From positions 248,001 through 312,000 of the forward strand of contig NZ_JAMAST010000002.1 in NCBI RefSeq assembly GCF_023336505.1: a stretch of 64,000 nt of DNA. Direction: 5' to 3'. A model generated the notes under the pieces. The model saw only the letters and a program-made list of their open reading frames with translations, had not been told where the DNA came from and searched no databases. Shown in pieces: positions 1-8,419 of this stretch. Source of the DNA: Sporolactobacillus mangiferae. Its GTDB lineage: Bacteria; Bacillota; Bacilli; Bacillales; Sporolactobacillaceae. The position numbers and the translations under genes were made by a program. Within the stretch, counting starts at the first letter, position 1. The number at the start of each line of letters is the position of its first letter.

Positions 1-102
1 AAGCGTTTTCGCCTGTTTCAATGCATCAAACGACTTTCGAAAAGCTTCTTCATACTCTGCGATATCAGGCCGTTCATACTTATAATTTTCAAAAACTGTC
101 AC
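1..102 (-). CDS. M3-family oligoendopeptidase, N-terminal fragment (runs off the window)
   Basis: The minus strand opens with a GTG start at 102, preceded by an AAGGGG ribosome binding site about nine bases upstream, and stays open for 34 codons to the window edge. The peptide begins MTVFENYKYERPDI and continues with an acidic helix. The FxNYxYERPD opening is typical of the M3 family oligoendopeptidases of Firmicutes, which are cytoplasmic zinc peptidases that trim short peptides. The catalytic HExxH motif would lie outside the window. The family call rests only on this N-terminal signature. A second, complete M3 enzyme (pepF) lies at 4722-6536. Confidence 0.6.
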   Translation of the reverse strand, partial: MTVFENYKYERPDIAEYEEAFRKSFDALKQAKTL

Positions 103-166
103 TGCAAAACACCCCTTTTGAAGCCTTGTCTTATTATTTTCTGCCATTAATATCTTAACCATTATA

Positions 167-440
167 TTAGAAAAGCCAGGCTAAGCCTAGTCCTTACTTC
201 CGCACGATGCGGTGGCTTCCACGTTGTTCACAGGACGTACTTTCACAGGATGGTGGCTTTCGCGTTACATACAGGACGTATGCGCCCTTAGCGAAAGTTC
301 TTTATAGTTATTAAAAAGTTCCTTACATTAGTGGAAGTTCCTTCTACTCTGTAATCGAACTGGGTTCGTGTCTTTACAGTACTGAATCGACACTTCAGCT
401 GCTCGCTGGCACGCGGGGTCCCGCCTGAGATATTCTTTAT
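167..440 (+). repeat. Interspersed repeat, module B copy (R1)
   Basis: This stretch starts TTAGAAAAGCCAGGC and runs through the recognisable blocks GTCCTTACTTCCGCACGATG, CAGGACGTACTTTCACAGG, GGCTTTCGCGTT, GTGGAAGTTCCTT and the TAATCGAACTGGGTTCGTGT segment. The same blocks recur in the same order at 9541-9705 and 51549-51910 and inverted at 4020-4286. The terminal hairpin CCGGGC/GCCCGG of other copies is replaced here by CCAGGC/GCCTAG. It fills most of the 490-base gap before the LysR gene. No protein gene is convincing inside it. Confidence 0.8.
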
Positions 441-592
441 GATGGACTTCCCAGAAAACCTTTTATACAGGCGATTTTTCTGTGTATTTATGTTAAAATA
501 CAAAGGTTACACCATGAATTATCCAGGATCGTTTCCTGAAAACATCGATTAATCTTTTTGAATTTTTTCATCCCTTCTAGGAGTGGTCATTT

Positions 593-1471
593 ATGGAGTG
601 GCAACAGATTGAATACTTTCAAAAAGTTGCTCAGCTGCAGCATATGACGCAAGCTGCAGAAGCCTTGTCCATCTCACAGCCCGCACTCAGCAGGTCGATT
701 GCCCGCCTTGAGGAAGAACTGGGGATCCCTCTTTTTGAGCGACAGGGCAGAAATATTATTCTCAATCAGTATGGGAAAGTATTTTTAAAGCATGTTAACC
801 GGATTCTTAAAGAGATTGAAGAAACAAAAAAAGAAATCCGCTCACTGCTCGATCCGGAATACGGAGAAGTTTCACTCGGTTTTCTGCACACCCTCGGCGT
901 TAATATGATTCCGAACATTCTTCGTGCATTTCAAAAAGAGCATGGCAATGTAAAAATAAAACTTTACCAAAACAATAATGTCTCCCTGCTCAAGCAACTC
1001 CAGGCAGGTGAGATTGATCTGTGCCTGGTGCATCATGCCTTTGACGACCCGCATATTCAGTGGGAAAGGCTATGGAATGAAGAACTTTTCTTGATGCTTC
1101 CTGCATCCCACCCGCTTGCAAGCAGAGCATCCATCACTTTAGATGAAATTCAGTCCGAACCGATGATCGCTCTTAAAAAAGGCTATGAATTACGCAAGAT
1201 CGCTGATCGACTCTGCCGAAAGGCAAATTTCACGCCGAATATAACGTTTGAAGGAGAAGAAGTCACCACTCTGGCCGGATTAGTCGCTGCCGGACTTGGC
1301 GTCGCACTGCTTCCCGATCAAAAAGATATTGATGACACCAAAGTCGCTAAACTGCATGTTCGCTGGCCTACCTGCTCCAGGCAAATCGGCCTCTCCTGGT
1401 ATGAGGACCGCACGCTGTCTCCCGCAGCAGCCCACTTTAAACGTTTCGTCTTCACGCATTATCGAGAATAG
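593..1471 (+). CDS. LysR-family transcriptional regulator
   Basis: The 292-residue protein has the standard LysR plan. An N-terminal winged helix-turn-helix spans about residues 1-60 (MEWQQIEYFQKVAQLQHMTQ, then the SISQPALSRSIARLEEELG recognition helix and FERQGR wing). A periplasmic-binding-like effector domain spans about 90-290. The ATG is preceded by AGGAG. LysR regulators bind DNA as tetramers and respond to a small ligand; the ligand cannot be read from sequence. It is divergent from the M3 peptidase fragment, with repeat R1 between, and convergent with the YitT gene, so it may control the peptidase gene. The subfamily resembles the CynR/CitR-like group of Bacilli, which is only a general impression. 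Confidence 0.9.
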   Translation: MEWQQIEYFQKVAQLQHMTQAAEALSISQPALSRSIARLEEELGIPLFERQGRNIILNQYGKVFLKHVNRILKEIEETKKEIRSLLDPEYGEVSLGFLHTLGVNMIPNILRAFQKEHGNVKIKLYQNNNVSLLKQLQAGEIDLCLVHHAFDDPHIQWERLWNEELFLMLPASHPLASRASITLDEIQSEPMIALKKGYELRKIADRLCRKANFTPNITFEGEEVTTLAGLVAAGLGVALLPDQKDIDDTKVAKLHVRWPTCSRQIGLSWYEDRTLSPAAAHFKRFVFTHYRE

Positions 1472-1473
1472 AT

Positions 1474-1508
1474 AAAGAGCGGGGCCTGTGAGTCCCGCTC
1501 TTTGCTTT
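1474..1508. terminator. Bidirectional intrinsic terminator
   Basis: The stem GAGCGGG(G)/CCCGCTC with loop CCTGTGAGT is flanked by AAA on the left and TTTGCTTT on the right. It sits between the convergent LysR and YitT genes and can serve both. Confidence 0.75.
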
Positions 1509-1512
1509 ATAA

Positions 1513-2493
1513 TTATTTTGCCGCAGGTTTTTTAAAGAGCTTTTCAAAATACTCGTAATCATGCAATCCGAGTGTCTTCCTGGCCTCTTGGGCAGGCACC
1601 CCGTGCTTCATCGCTTGAATCGCTCGTTGCTGCTCCTCGTTATGGAATGTTCCTATGACTTTATTGGTCTCCAGTATGTTTGTAAATGCATCAGGATCAA
1701 TTGCCTTAATTAACCGTTCGATTTTATAAAGCTCATAGTGGCTGATGACCACCATCAATGTGCTTTTTTCTGTCCCGGTAAATCCGCCAAATGATGGAAT
1801 AACAGTCATACCGCGATCAAATTGATCCTGAATCGCCTCTGTCATACGTTCTGCCTGATCGGTTACCGTCAGCACGGTGAGTTTCTGATATTTCGTATGA
1901 ATCATATCAATGACATAGCTGTTGACAAAACGCGAGATAAGCGTATAAAGTGCAAACTGCCACTCATATACTGCTCCTGCAATCACAATAATAATACCGT
2001 TCAGTATTAAAAAATATTTTCCCGATGACGCATTGCGGTTTCTACGAGTCAGATAGATGGCGATAATGTCCAGACCACCTGTTGAGATACCATATTTTAG
2101 CGCCATGCCAACACCGACTGCTGAAATCATCCCGCCAAAGATCGAATTCAGCAAAATATCCGATGACAGCGGATAAACCGGCAGAACGGTCAAGAAAAAT
2201 GACGTCAGAACAACGGTGATGAAACTGAAAAGTGTAAAGCTTTTACCAACCCTGAACCAACCCAACACAGCGATCGGCAGATTCATCGTCAAAACCAAAA
2301 GACCGATAGACAGATGGATGTGCAACCCGTCATGAACAATATCGGAGAGCAGCTGGGCCGCTCCATTTATACCAGCTGCATATACATGAGCGGGTACAAG
2401 AAACAGGTTCATACTGAGTGCACATAAAAAAGCGGCACATATCGAGATACATAGTTTTCTGGCCACTTCGCTGAAAACAGAAACTCGTAGCAT
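1513..2493 (-). CDS. YitT-family membrane protein (DUF161/DUF2179)
   Basis: The 326-residue protein belongs to the YitT family. Its N-terminal half (residues about 15-190) holds five to six hydrophobic helices with the family motifs NLFLVPAHVYAAGINGAAQL and ALKYGISTGGLDIIA. The C-terminal half is a cytoplasmic DUF2179 domain ending in the signature DPDAFTNILET. The last 45 residues (FHNEEQQRAIQAMKHGVPAQ and on) form an extra charged tail not seen in the paralogue at 36823-37683. The family's function is unsettled; some members have been linked to sporulation or transport. The ATG follows AAGGAAG. The gene is monocistronic, divergent from spxH. Confidence 0.85.
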   Translation of the reverse strand: MLRVSVFSEVARKLCISICAAFLCALSMNLFLVPAHVYAAGINGAAQLLSDIVHDGLHIHLSIGLLVLTMNLPIAVLGWFRVGKSFTLFSFITVVLTSFFLTVLPVYPLSSDILLNSIFGGMISAVGVGMALKYGISTGGLDIIAIYLTRRNRNASSGKYFLILNGIIIVIAGAVYEWQFALYTLISRFVNSYVIDMIHTKYQKLTVLTVTDQAERMTEAIQDQFDRGMTVIPSFGGFTGTEKSTLMVVISHYELYKIERLIKAIDPDAFTNILETNKVIGTFHNEEQQRAIQAMKHGVPAQEARKTLGLHDYEYFEKLFKKPAAK

Positions 2494-3011
2494 ATCTTTC
2501 TTCCTTCGTCAAATGAATTATTCATTGCCCCGGGTCTCAAATTATAACACCTCGACCGCTGGATTCAACCTCTGAAAGGATTTTCCAAACAATTTCATTT
2601 ATCAAAATAAAACAATTATTCGGGCACTTATTTGAGCCGCTGATTTACACTTTTGGATTGCATCATCACCTGCCGCATACAGCACTTAATCAGAGCCAAC
2701 AAGATTTCTTGAATGTGACTGCGCTTTATGTTTTCCTATAGTACATGCAAGAAAATACTCATTAAGTACTGATTAGTTGCCCTTCATGAACAGAACTTGT
2801 TACAATATAGAAAGTTTCAGGGCAATGAAAATGTGACGCTTTCATCCACTCACTGATTGAAATGGGCATAATAAGATAAAGGCAGGTTGACTTTCATTCA
2901 TAATGAATACACATAAGGGTAAAATGGAAAGCTTTGGCTATCAGCAGTACCTACCTGCTGGCGCCATTTCGATGCCAATCCATTTAAAATTGCTTCCAGA
3001 GGTGGAATCCC
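2494..3011. other. Intergenic region between YitT gene and spxH
   Basis: Apart from a probable promoter for spxH at 2777-2806, this 518-base gap has no gene I can support. A 33-codon ORF at 2922-3023 lacks a convincing ribosome binding site and overlaps the spxH start. The left part is AT-rich and would carry the divergent YitT promoter, which I could not place. Confidence 0.5.
2777..2806 (+). promoter_or_regulatory. Probable sigma-A promoter of spxH
   Basis: A TTGCCC -35 (2777-2782) and a TACAAT -10 (2801-2806) are separated by 18 bases. This would give a 5' untranslated region of about 200 bases before spxH. Confidence 0.5.
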
Positions 3012-3917
3012 ATGACATACTTTGAAAAAGGAACAACATGCGAGGGAACACCAGGAAATGAGTTCTGTACAGTGAATCTTGGTCGGAAACGATCTTTCCA
3101 ACGCGTTGAAATTCTTGCATTCATTGATCCGCTTTGTCCGGAATGCTGGGGCTTTGAACCCTTAATAAAAAAATTTATGTTGCAATATCATGATTATGTT
3201 ACACTTCGTGTCCTGCTGACAACCAGACATGACACAGCAAATCGATGCCAGTTCCACCATGCGAAAAAAATTGCTGAAGAGTGGGATAAATATGCACGGC
3301 TGACCGGAATGTGCTGTGACAGCGATGTCTGGCTTGAGAATCCGCCGTCTCCGTATGCCATTGCCTATGCAATCAAAGCGGCAGAATTTCAGGGACGTGC
3401 GGCCGGCCTGATCTTTCTTCGCCGTGTTCGCGAACAGATTTTTTTGAGAAAACAGGGACTGAATCTTTTTGAAGAACTGCTTGACGTTGCTCGGCTTTCC
3501 GGATTAAATGAGCAGGAATTTTCAAATGATTATCATTCCTGCCGTCCAATCAAGGCATTCCAGTGTGACCGTAAACTGGCTAATGAAATGGCGATTACCG
3601 AATTGCCGACTTTGGTTTTTTCAACGCCCTGTAATGATTCGGAAGCCATTAAAGTCAACGGTCAATATCCCTATTCCGTCTATGTCGAAATATTGACCGA
3701 TTTACTCGGAGAAAAACCTGTGCCTAGGCCGAATATCCCAATCTCTGCATATATTGAGCAGCAGCGTTTTCTAACGACCAAGGAAGTGGCCGTGGTTTAT
3801 GACCTGACTGAGGAAGCGGCGCTAAAAGAATTACGCAAACTGCAGCTGCAGCAAATTATTGAACCGATCGTGCTTAAAAGCGGTGAGTACTGGTCCTACA
3901 TCCTGAATGCCAAATAA
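3012..3917 (+). CDS. spxH: Spx adaptor protein SpxH (YjbH), DsbA-like
   Basis: SpxH binds the stress regulator Spx and presents it to the ClpXP protease, keeping Spx low in unstressed cells. The 301-residue product matches the B. subtilis YjbH plan: a thioredoxin/DsbA-like fold with FIDPLCPECWGFEP at residues 37-50. The cysteines are C42 and C45 of the CPEC motif. A histidine/cysteine-rich stretch around residues 65-85 and a helical C-terminal domain follow. The ATG follows AGGTGG at a good distance. The B. subtilis gene is co-transcribed with a globin gene; no globin is present here and the gene stands alone. Spx itself lies 7 kb away at 10633-11028. Confidence 0.92.
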   Translation: MTYFEKGTTCEGTPGNEFCTVNLGRKRSFQRVEILAFIDPLCPECWGFEPLIKKFMLQYHDYVTLRVLLTTRHDTANRCQFHHAKKIAEEWDKYARLTGMCCDSDVWLENPPSPYAIAYAIKAAEFQGRAAGLIFLRRVREQIFLRKQGLNLFEELLDVARLSGLNEQEFSNDYHSCRPIKAFQCDRKLANEMAITELPTLVFSTPCNDSEAIKVNGQYPYSVYVEILTDLLGEKPVPRPNIPISAYIEQQRFLTTKEVAVVYDLTEEAALKELRKLQLQQIIEPIVLKSGEYWSYILNAK

Positions 3918-3934
3918 CATAGATCAGATTAACT

Positions 3935-3966
3935 ATGACCCTGTTCCGATCCGGAGCAGGGTTTCG
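3935..3966 (+). terminator. Possible terminator after spxH
   Basis: The hairpin ACCCTG/CAGGGT with inner pairing around TCCGATCCGGA lies 20 bases after the spxH stop. The following T tract is weak (TTTCGT). Confidence 0.45.
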
Positions 3967-4019
3967 TACAAGATAAGAAAGTTTAAGATTTTGACCCATA
4001 TGAAAACCAATAAACCAAT

Positions 4020-4286
4020 GTCTTGCCGAGAATCAAAGCGAAGGTGCGCTGGCGCCAGCGGGGTGTTCCTGTTGATCAGCGAGCCTGGGAAGATCCCGCA
4101 GGAATTTGCCTGCCTGCAGAGGCTTCCGGATCGCCCGCGGCAAGCGAGCAACTGAAGCGCCGATTCAGTGCTGTAAAGATACGAACCCAGTTCGATTACA
4201 GCGTAAAAGAAACCTCCACTAGTGTAAGGGAATTTTCAATAACTATTCGGAAGTAAGGATCAGGCTATGCCCGGTTTTTCTTATTC
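4020..4286 (-). repeat. Interspersed repeat, module B copy, inverted (R2)
   Basis: Read on the minus strand it begins AAGAAAAACCGGGCATAGCC and continues through TCCTTACTTCCG, AGTTATTGAAAATTCCCTTA, the TAATCGAACTGGGTTCGTAT block and CTTCAGTTGCTCGC. The order matches the copies at 9541-9705 and 51549-51910. The far end (4020-4140) contains extra GC-rich inverted segments. This copy lacks the central ACTTTCACAGG and GGCTTTCGCG blocks, so it is an internally shortened version. Confidence 0.8.
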
Positions 4287-4447
4287 ATATGCCGTTAAAT
4301 ACGTGCTTTTCACGAATGAACCAATCCGCATTGAGGAACACCGTGTTTATCACTGCACCAAAATTAATAGGTGTTTCAGGGCATGTGATCTGCCAATCCT
4401 TCATACCCTATTTCTATGACTTAATTGGACGGAGGTTAAGCAGATCC

Positions 4448-4618
4448 ATGAAATTAGTGCTTTTCTGCGGCTTGTTTGTTCTGACAGCCTTCTGTTATTA
4501 CTATTTTTTGCTTGGATTACTGCATCTGAAATCTCTGGTGCTATCAAGTGCCATTTTTTTCACATTCATCTTCCTGATCGTACGCCTTCTCACGTGGCAC
4601 AGGCAACGTCACGAATAG
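4448..4618 (+). CDS. Small two-helix membrane protein (56 aa)
   Basis: I do not recognise this gene. The 56-residue product starts MKLVLFCGLFVLTAFCYYYF and contains two hydrophobic helices (about residues 2-22 and 27-48), ending in the basic tail RLLTWHRQRHE, which predicts a helical hairpin with a cytoplasmic C terminus. A GGAGG lies 12 bases before the ATG, somewhat far. A longer in-frame ORF reaches back to 4289 but has no ribosome site. It is placed just before a strong terminator and convergent with pepF. It resembles the 55-residue protein at 11852-12019 in size, topology and the FCYYYFLLG / LCNYFLG stretch. Confidence 0.5.
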   Translation: MKLVLFCGLFVLTAFCYYYFLLGLLHLKSLVLSSAIFFTFIFLIVRLLTWHRQRHE

Positions 4619-4660
4619 AGGCAAGGACACGATGATTTACGGTCCTTGCCTCTTTATTTA
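4618..4660. terminator. Bidirectional intrinsic terminator
   Basis: A perfect 11-bp stem GAGGCAAGGAC/GTCCTTGCCTC with a 13-base loop is followed by TTTATTTATT. It separates the small membrane protein from convergent pepF. Confidence 0.85.
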
Positions 4661-4721
4661 TTCATTAGGCATTTTTGACAGGTAACTGCTGTTGCTTCGC
4701 CTTTTTATCAATTTACTGAAT

Positions 4722-6536
4722 TCAGCTGAAAAGCAGCTGCTCTGTTTCGTCCAAAACATTGGCAAAGACATTCATAGCCTGTTGTACTGGCTGCGGCTCT
4801 GTCATATCCACACCTGCTTTTTTTAATATTTCGATTGGCGCATCAGAGCTTCCTGATTTTAAATAGTCTTTATAACGTGCTACGGCAGGTGCTCCCTCAT
4901 TCAAAATTTGCAAAGAGAGTGCCAGCGCAGCACTGAAACCGGTCGCGTACTGATAAACATAGTAATTATAATAAAAATGAGGAATACGCGCCCATTCCAA
5001 ACCAATTTCTTTATCAACGACAATATCAGTGCCAAAATATGTTTTGTTCAGATTATAATACGTTTCAGTCAGAAGATCCGCCGTTAATGCCTCTCCGGCA
5101 CGTGCTTTTTCATGAATAATGTGTTCAAATTCCGCAAACATCGTCTGTCTGAAGACAGTCCCTTTAAAGCCTTCCAGCTGATTGTTCAGCAAATACAGTT
5201 TTCTCTTTTTATCATCTGTATGATTGAGCAGATAATGGTTCAGCAATGCCTCATTGCATGTGGATGCGACTTCGGCAACAAAGATCGAATAATCGGAATA
5301 TGGGTATGGCTGGAATGTGCGTGAATAATAGCTGTGCATTGAATGGCCAAGTTCATGAGCCAGCGTAAACAGGCTGTCAACATTGTCCTGCCAGTTCAGC
5401 AGAATGTACGGCATTGTCCCATAGCTGCCGCCAGAATAACCGCCACTTCGCTTATTTCGAGTTTCACGAACGTCGATCCAGCGTTTCTTAAATCCGCCCC
5501 GAATCACATCAAGATAATCTTCTCCAAGCGGTGCAAGTGCCTGAAGCACAATTTGTTTGGCCTCATCATAGGTAACCTTGATCTTCGCATTTGGAACAAG
5601 CGGTGCATAAAGATCGTACATATGGAGTGCGTCAACGCCCAGTGCCTTCTTGCGCAAGGCCACGTAGCGATGCATCAATGGCAGATTTTCGTGGATTGCT
5701 GTAATTAAATTGTCATAGACCTTCTCAGGTATTTCATTGCCAAACAGCGCAGCTTCTCTGGCAGAATTGTAATGACGTGCATGTGCATAGAATGTGTCGC
5801 GTTTAATCTGTCCGCTGAGTGTTGAAGCAAGCGTATTCTTAAAAGCACCATAAGTTTTATAAATTCCTTCAAATGTATCTTTGCGCACTTGTCGGTTTTC
5901 GCTTTCCATAAGTGTCGCATACCGACCGTGTGTAATTTCAATTTCTTCTCCATTCTCGCCTTTAATCGTCGGGAACTTCAGATCAGCATTATTCAGCATG
6001 CCAAAGGTCGTCGAAGAAGCATCTGTGACTTCTTCTGCCGCGGCGAGCAGTGCCTCTTTATCGCTGTCAAGCACATGTGGACGCATACGCACGATCTCAT
6101 CAAGCGCATGGCGATAGAGCTGCAAAGCTTTGTTTGACGAAAGGTATTGATCTAATTTTTGCTCATCAATAGCCAGAATCTCAGGGACAACGAACGCCAG
6201 CCTGCTTCCCGTCACGGCAGCAAGATTGCCCGCGCGATCATGTATTGCCTGAAAAACAGCATTTGCAGTATCCTCGTCATTTTTCATATGTGCGTAGACA
6301 TAAACTTTGTATAAAAGTTCCATCAATTCATCCTGCTTTTTCAGCAACGCCAATAACGTGTCTGCCGAATCGCCGATCTTCCCTTTAAATTGCTCTGCTT
6401 CAGCGGTCAAATCCTTTATTTTCTGAAACGCACGTTCCCACGCATCTGTATCTGGAAAAATTGCTTCCAGATCCCATGTTTCTTCAACGGGAATATCTTC
6501 ACGCTTCGGTAGCCCAGTCGTTTGTTCACCAGCCAT
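4722..6536 (-). CDS. pepF: Oligoendopeptidase F
   Basis: PepF is a cytoplasmic zinc metallopeptidase of family M3 that cuts peptides of roughly 7-17 residues, fitting with peptides imported by Opp. The 604-residue protein is full length. The zinc motif LAHELGHSMHSYYS has H394, E395 and H398, with the downstream EVASTCNEALL helix giving the third zinc ligand. N-terminal helical repeats and the M3B oligo-F domain precede it. The ATG follows GGAGGTG. It lies about 100 bases downstream of coiA in the same direction, as in B. subtilis (coiA-pepF), so the two may be co-transcribed. Confidence 0.95.
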   Translation of the reverse strand: MAGEQTTGLPKREDIPVEETWDLEAIFPDTDAWERAFQKIKDLTAEAEQFKGKIGDSADTLLALLKKQDELMELLYKVYVYAHMKNDEDTANAVFQAIHDRAGNLAAVTGSRLAFVVPEILAIDEQKLDQYLSSNKALQLYRHALDEIVRMRPHVLDSDKEALLAAAEEVTDASSTTFGMLNNADLKFPTIKGENGEEIEITHGRYATLMESENRQVRKDTFEGIYKTYGAFKNTLASTLSGQIKRDTFYAHARHYNSAREAALFGNEIPEKVYDNLITAIHENLPLMHRYVALRKKALGVDALHMYDLYAPLVPNAKIKVTYDEAKQIVLQALAPLGEDYLDVIRGGFKKRWIDVRETRNKRSGGYSGGSYGTMPYILLNWQDNVDSLFTLAHELGHSMHSYYSRTFQPYPYSDYSIFVAEVASTCNEALLNHYLLNHTDDKKRKLYLLNNQLEGFKGTVFRQTMFAEFEHIIHEKARAGEALTADLLTETYYNLNKTYFGTDIVVDKEIGLEWARIPHFYYNYYVYQYATGFSAALALSLQILNEGAPAVARYKDYLKSGSSDAPIEILKKAGVDMTEPQPVQQAMNVFANVLDETEQLLFS

Positions 6537-6637
6537 TGCGGCACCTCCAATGTCATCGTTCTTCCAAAAAATGTATCAAATATATCGTACTTCTTTTTTC
6601 TTTTTTACGCAAAATTTAGCCTATTCATTTACGGATT

Positions 6638-7855
6638 TTATACATTCAAAGATTCCAGGCGTTCCAATACAGCACGGTCTTCTTTAAGTAATGCAGAAAC
6701 AGAAATATTTTCCCATGGATGCTGATGCGGAATGATTCGAAAACAACCCCCCACTCGTTCTGCGACACGCAGATGGACAAGTTGCTCCAAATAGATGCTG
6801 ATCAGCTGTTCTGCATCCATTGCTTCGCAGAGCGGAAGACAGCGCTGTTCAAAAAGTGTTTCCATTCCCCGATGTGTCGTTATTTTGATGATCTGTCGTG
6901 GTGAAAGGCCGTACTCGGAATAAATTACACCAATTAAAAGATACAGCCACATTTGCCACAAAACAGGCGGATTGAGAAAATGAATATATGATGGGTGAGG
7001 CAAACCGATATGCGGGGGAAAACAGGCAAAGTAACGCTGAAGCTGATAAACCTGTTCGCGCAGACGATGTTCTTCTCTCGACAGTCGCGTGGAGACTTCG
7101 AGGCGTTTTCTTTTTTTCATTGTCAGCCAGGATTGTTTGAAATGTTCCGGTACAAAGTTCTGAGGAGGATGCAGCAGCTGATACGGGCAACAATCAGCAA
7201 GTGCAAAGCTTCTTTCCTGGGAAATAAAATAAGTTTTCGACTGCGGAACCAGATGCAGTGCGTAATAAATTTGTTTTGCAGATGGATGATAAAAGCAAAT
7301 ATAGTATGGGGATGCAAATGGATGAGATGCCGATGATACCGCTGTCCTGCAAATTGCGGCAGAAACAAAGCCGGTTAAGCGAATCGCGCTGCCAAGCCGA
7401 TGATGATGTTCCGGGCCGATCAGCCATACTGGCTTAATATGGGCACTAAGATAACCATGAGTCCTTGCTTTGAGCTTGTGTTCAGGAATCGTACTGCACT
7501 GATATTCAATCACTGCCGGGTCAATGCCTGGTAAATACAGATCCGGGCGTTGGCGAAGCAGCGGCAGATAATACTCCAGCTGGGGCAATCGCCCGGCATG
7601 TACACACCAATCAAAAAGGTCCTTCTTCCCACGTAAATGGACAGGCGTTTCGCGTTCATTGTCAATGAGGCAGCTGTGCTTGGGCTGGTGAGCAAAGTGC
7701 CATTGCCTTTTCTCGCCTGTTTTCAGCCGGACCGGCGCCAAGCAGACCGGACAATAAAATCCGAAATGTTTGTCGATTCGACGCAAAACATCGCGGGACC
7801 ATATTTGTTCCACCAGCGACACACGTTTAAAATTTCGCGTTGTTGCGACAAGCAA
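6638..7855 (-). CDS. coiA: Competence protein CoiA
   Basis: CoiA is a competence-induced, nuclease-like cytoplasmic protein that helps recombination of incoming DNA in transforming Gram-positive bacteria. The N-terminal zinc-finger-like part has YCPVCLAPVRLKTGEKRQWH followed by FAHQPKHSC. A restriction-endonuclease-like core follows (LPGIDPAVIEYQCSTI, with D, E and Q in the expected order). The C-terminal region is helical. I chose the TTG at 7855 (MLVATTRNFK) because AGGTGG lies six bases before it and homologues start near there. An upstream in-frame ATG at 7906 has only a weak AGGA. The product is about 405 residues, near the family's usual size. Confidence 0.9.
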   Translation of the reverse strand: MLVATTRNFKRVSLVEQIWSRDVLRRIDKHFGFYCPVCLAPVRLKTGEKRQWHFAHQPKHSCLIDNERETPVHLRGKKDLFDWCVHAGRLPQLEYYLPLLRQRPDLYLPGIDPAVIEYQCSTIPEHKLKARTHGYLSAHIKPVWLIGPEHHHRLGSAIRLTGFVSAAICRTAVSSASHPFASPYYICFYHPSAKQIYYALHLVPQSKTYFISQERSFALADCCPYQLLHPPQNFVPEHFKQSWLTMKKRKRLEVSTRLSREEHRLREQVYQLQRYFACFPPHIGLPHPSYIHFLNPPVLWQMWLYLLIGVIYSEYGLSPRQIIKITTHRGMETLFEQRCLPLCEAMDAEQLISIYLEQLVHLRVAERVGGCFRIIPHQHPWENISVSALLKEDRAVLERLESLNV

Positions 7856-7974
7856 AGAATCACCACCTGAATTTAGCATATATATCCATTCAACAAGGAC
7901 CAGCATGTTTCCTGCCAGACTGATTATTTTAACATGAATCCATGATATTTGTTCACTTGAGAAAAACCGGACAA

Positions 7975-8160
7975 AAAATGTCCAGTCCTACTTTCACAGG
8001 ATGTGATGGCTTTCGCGTTGCATACAAGGACTTCCTGTACTTATAACCGTGAGAATTTGCATCACCGCAGCGGCTGCTCGTTTGCCATGGACGCACCGCG
8101 GATCTCCTCGGGCAAGCTGGAATATGCAGGGTCTCGCGTCCCTCATGCGGGTCATGGATG
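7975..8160 (+). repeat. Fragments of the interspersed repeat (R3)
   Basis: The block TCCTACTTTCACAGGATGTG and the adjoining GATGGCTTTCGCGTTGCATA (7985-8030) match module B. The segment GCATCACCGCAGCGGCTGCT (8055-8075) recurs in variant form at 42267-42290 and 21431-21447. The 560-base gap between coiA and mecA is thus almost wholly repeat sequence plus a terminator. Confidence 0.6.
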
Positions 8161-8172
8161 TTTCTTATCTTA

Positions 8173-8219
8173 CAAAAAAGGGCCTGCTGCCAGGCAGCAG
8201 GCCTCTTGAAATTTTTTTA
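8173..8219. terminator. Bidirectional terminator downstream of mecA
   Basis: The stem GGCCTGCTGCC/GGCAGCAGGCC, nearly without a loop, is followed on the minus strand by CTTTTTTGT and on the plus strand by TCTTGAAATTTTTTT. On the minus strand it would end the mecA transcript, about 200 bases after the stop codon and beyond the inverted repeat copy. Confidence 0.8.
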
Positions 8220-8227
8220 TTATACGA

Positions 8228-8378
8228 TATAAGAAAGTATATAAATTTTAAGGAAAATAGTATAAGTGGTCCGAAAAAACGCCGCGTCCTGCGGCTTATC
8301 GGACACTAGGCCGTCCATGGCCGTCGCGACGGCGGCTTTGCCTTCGTCGGGGAGGCTTGGCAAAGCCAAGTTTTCTAA
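8228..8378 (-). repeat. Module A repeat, left inverted copy flanking mecA (R4)
   Basis: Read on the minus strand it starts TTAGAAAACTTGGC, has nested GC-rich hairpins around GCCGTCGCGACGGC and a GTCCGA...TCGGAC stem, and ends with CTTTCTTATA. It matches the copy at 9391-9539 almost base for base in the opposite orientation; the differences are few and mainly near GCTTTGCCTTCGTCGGGG. It carries about 55 bases of extra hairpin sequence that the short A copies at 38580 and 51462 lack. Confidence 0.9.
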
Positions 8379-8419
8379 AAATCGCAGATACATTAATATA
8401 AAAAGAACAATACTTTAAT

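Noticed and set aside
2830-2846. TGACGCTTTCA as a catabolite-response element before spxH
   Set aside because: The palindrome is one base too short and mismatched in its second half compared with the CcpA consensus.
2922-3023. 33-codon ORF just upstream of spxH
   Set aside because: Only a weak AAGGG site, overlaps the spxH start out of frame, and the peptide resembles nothing known.
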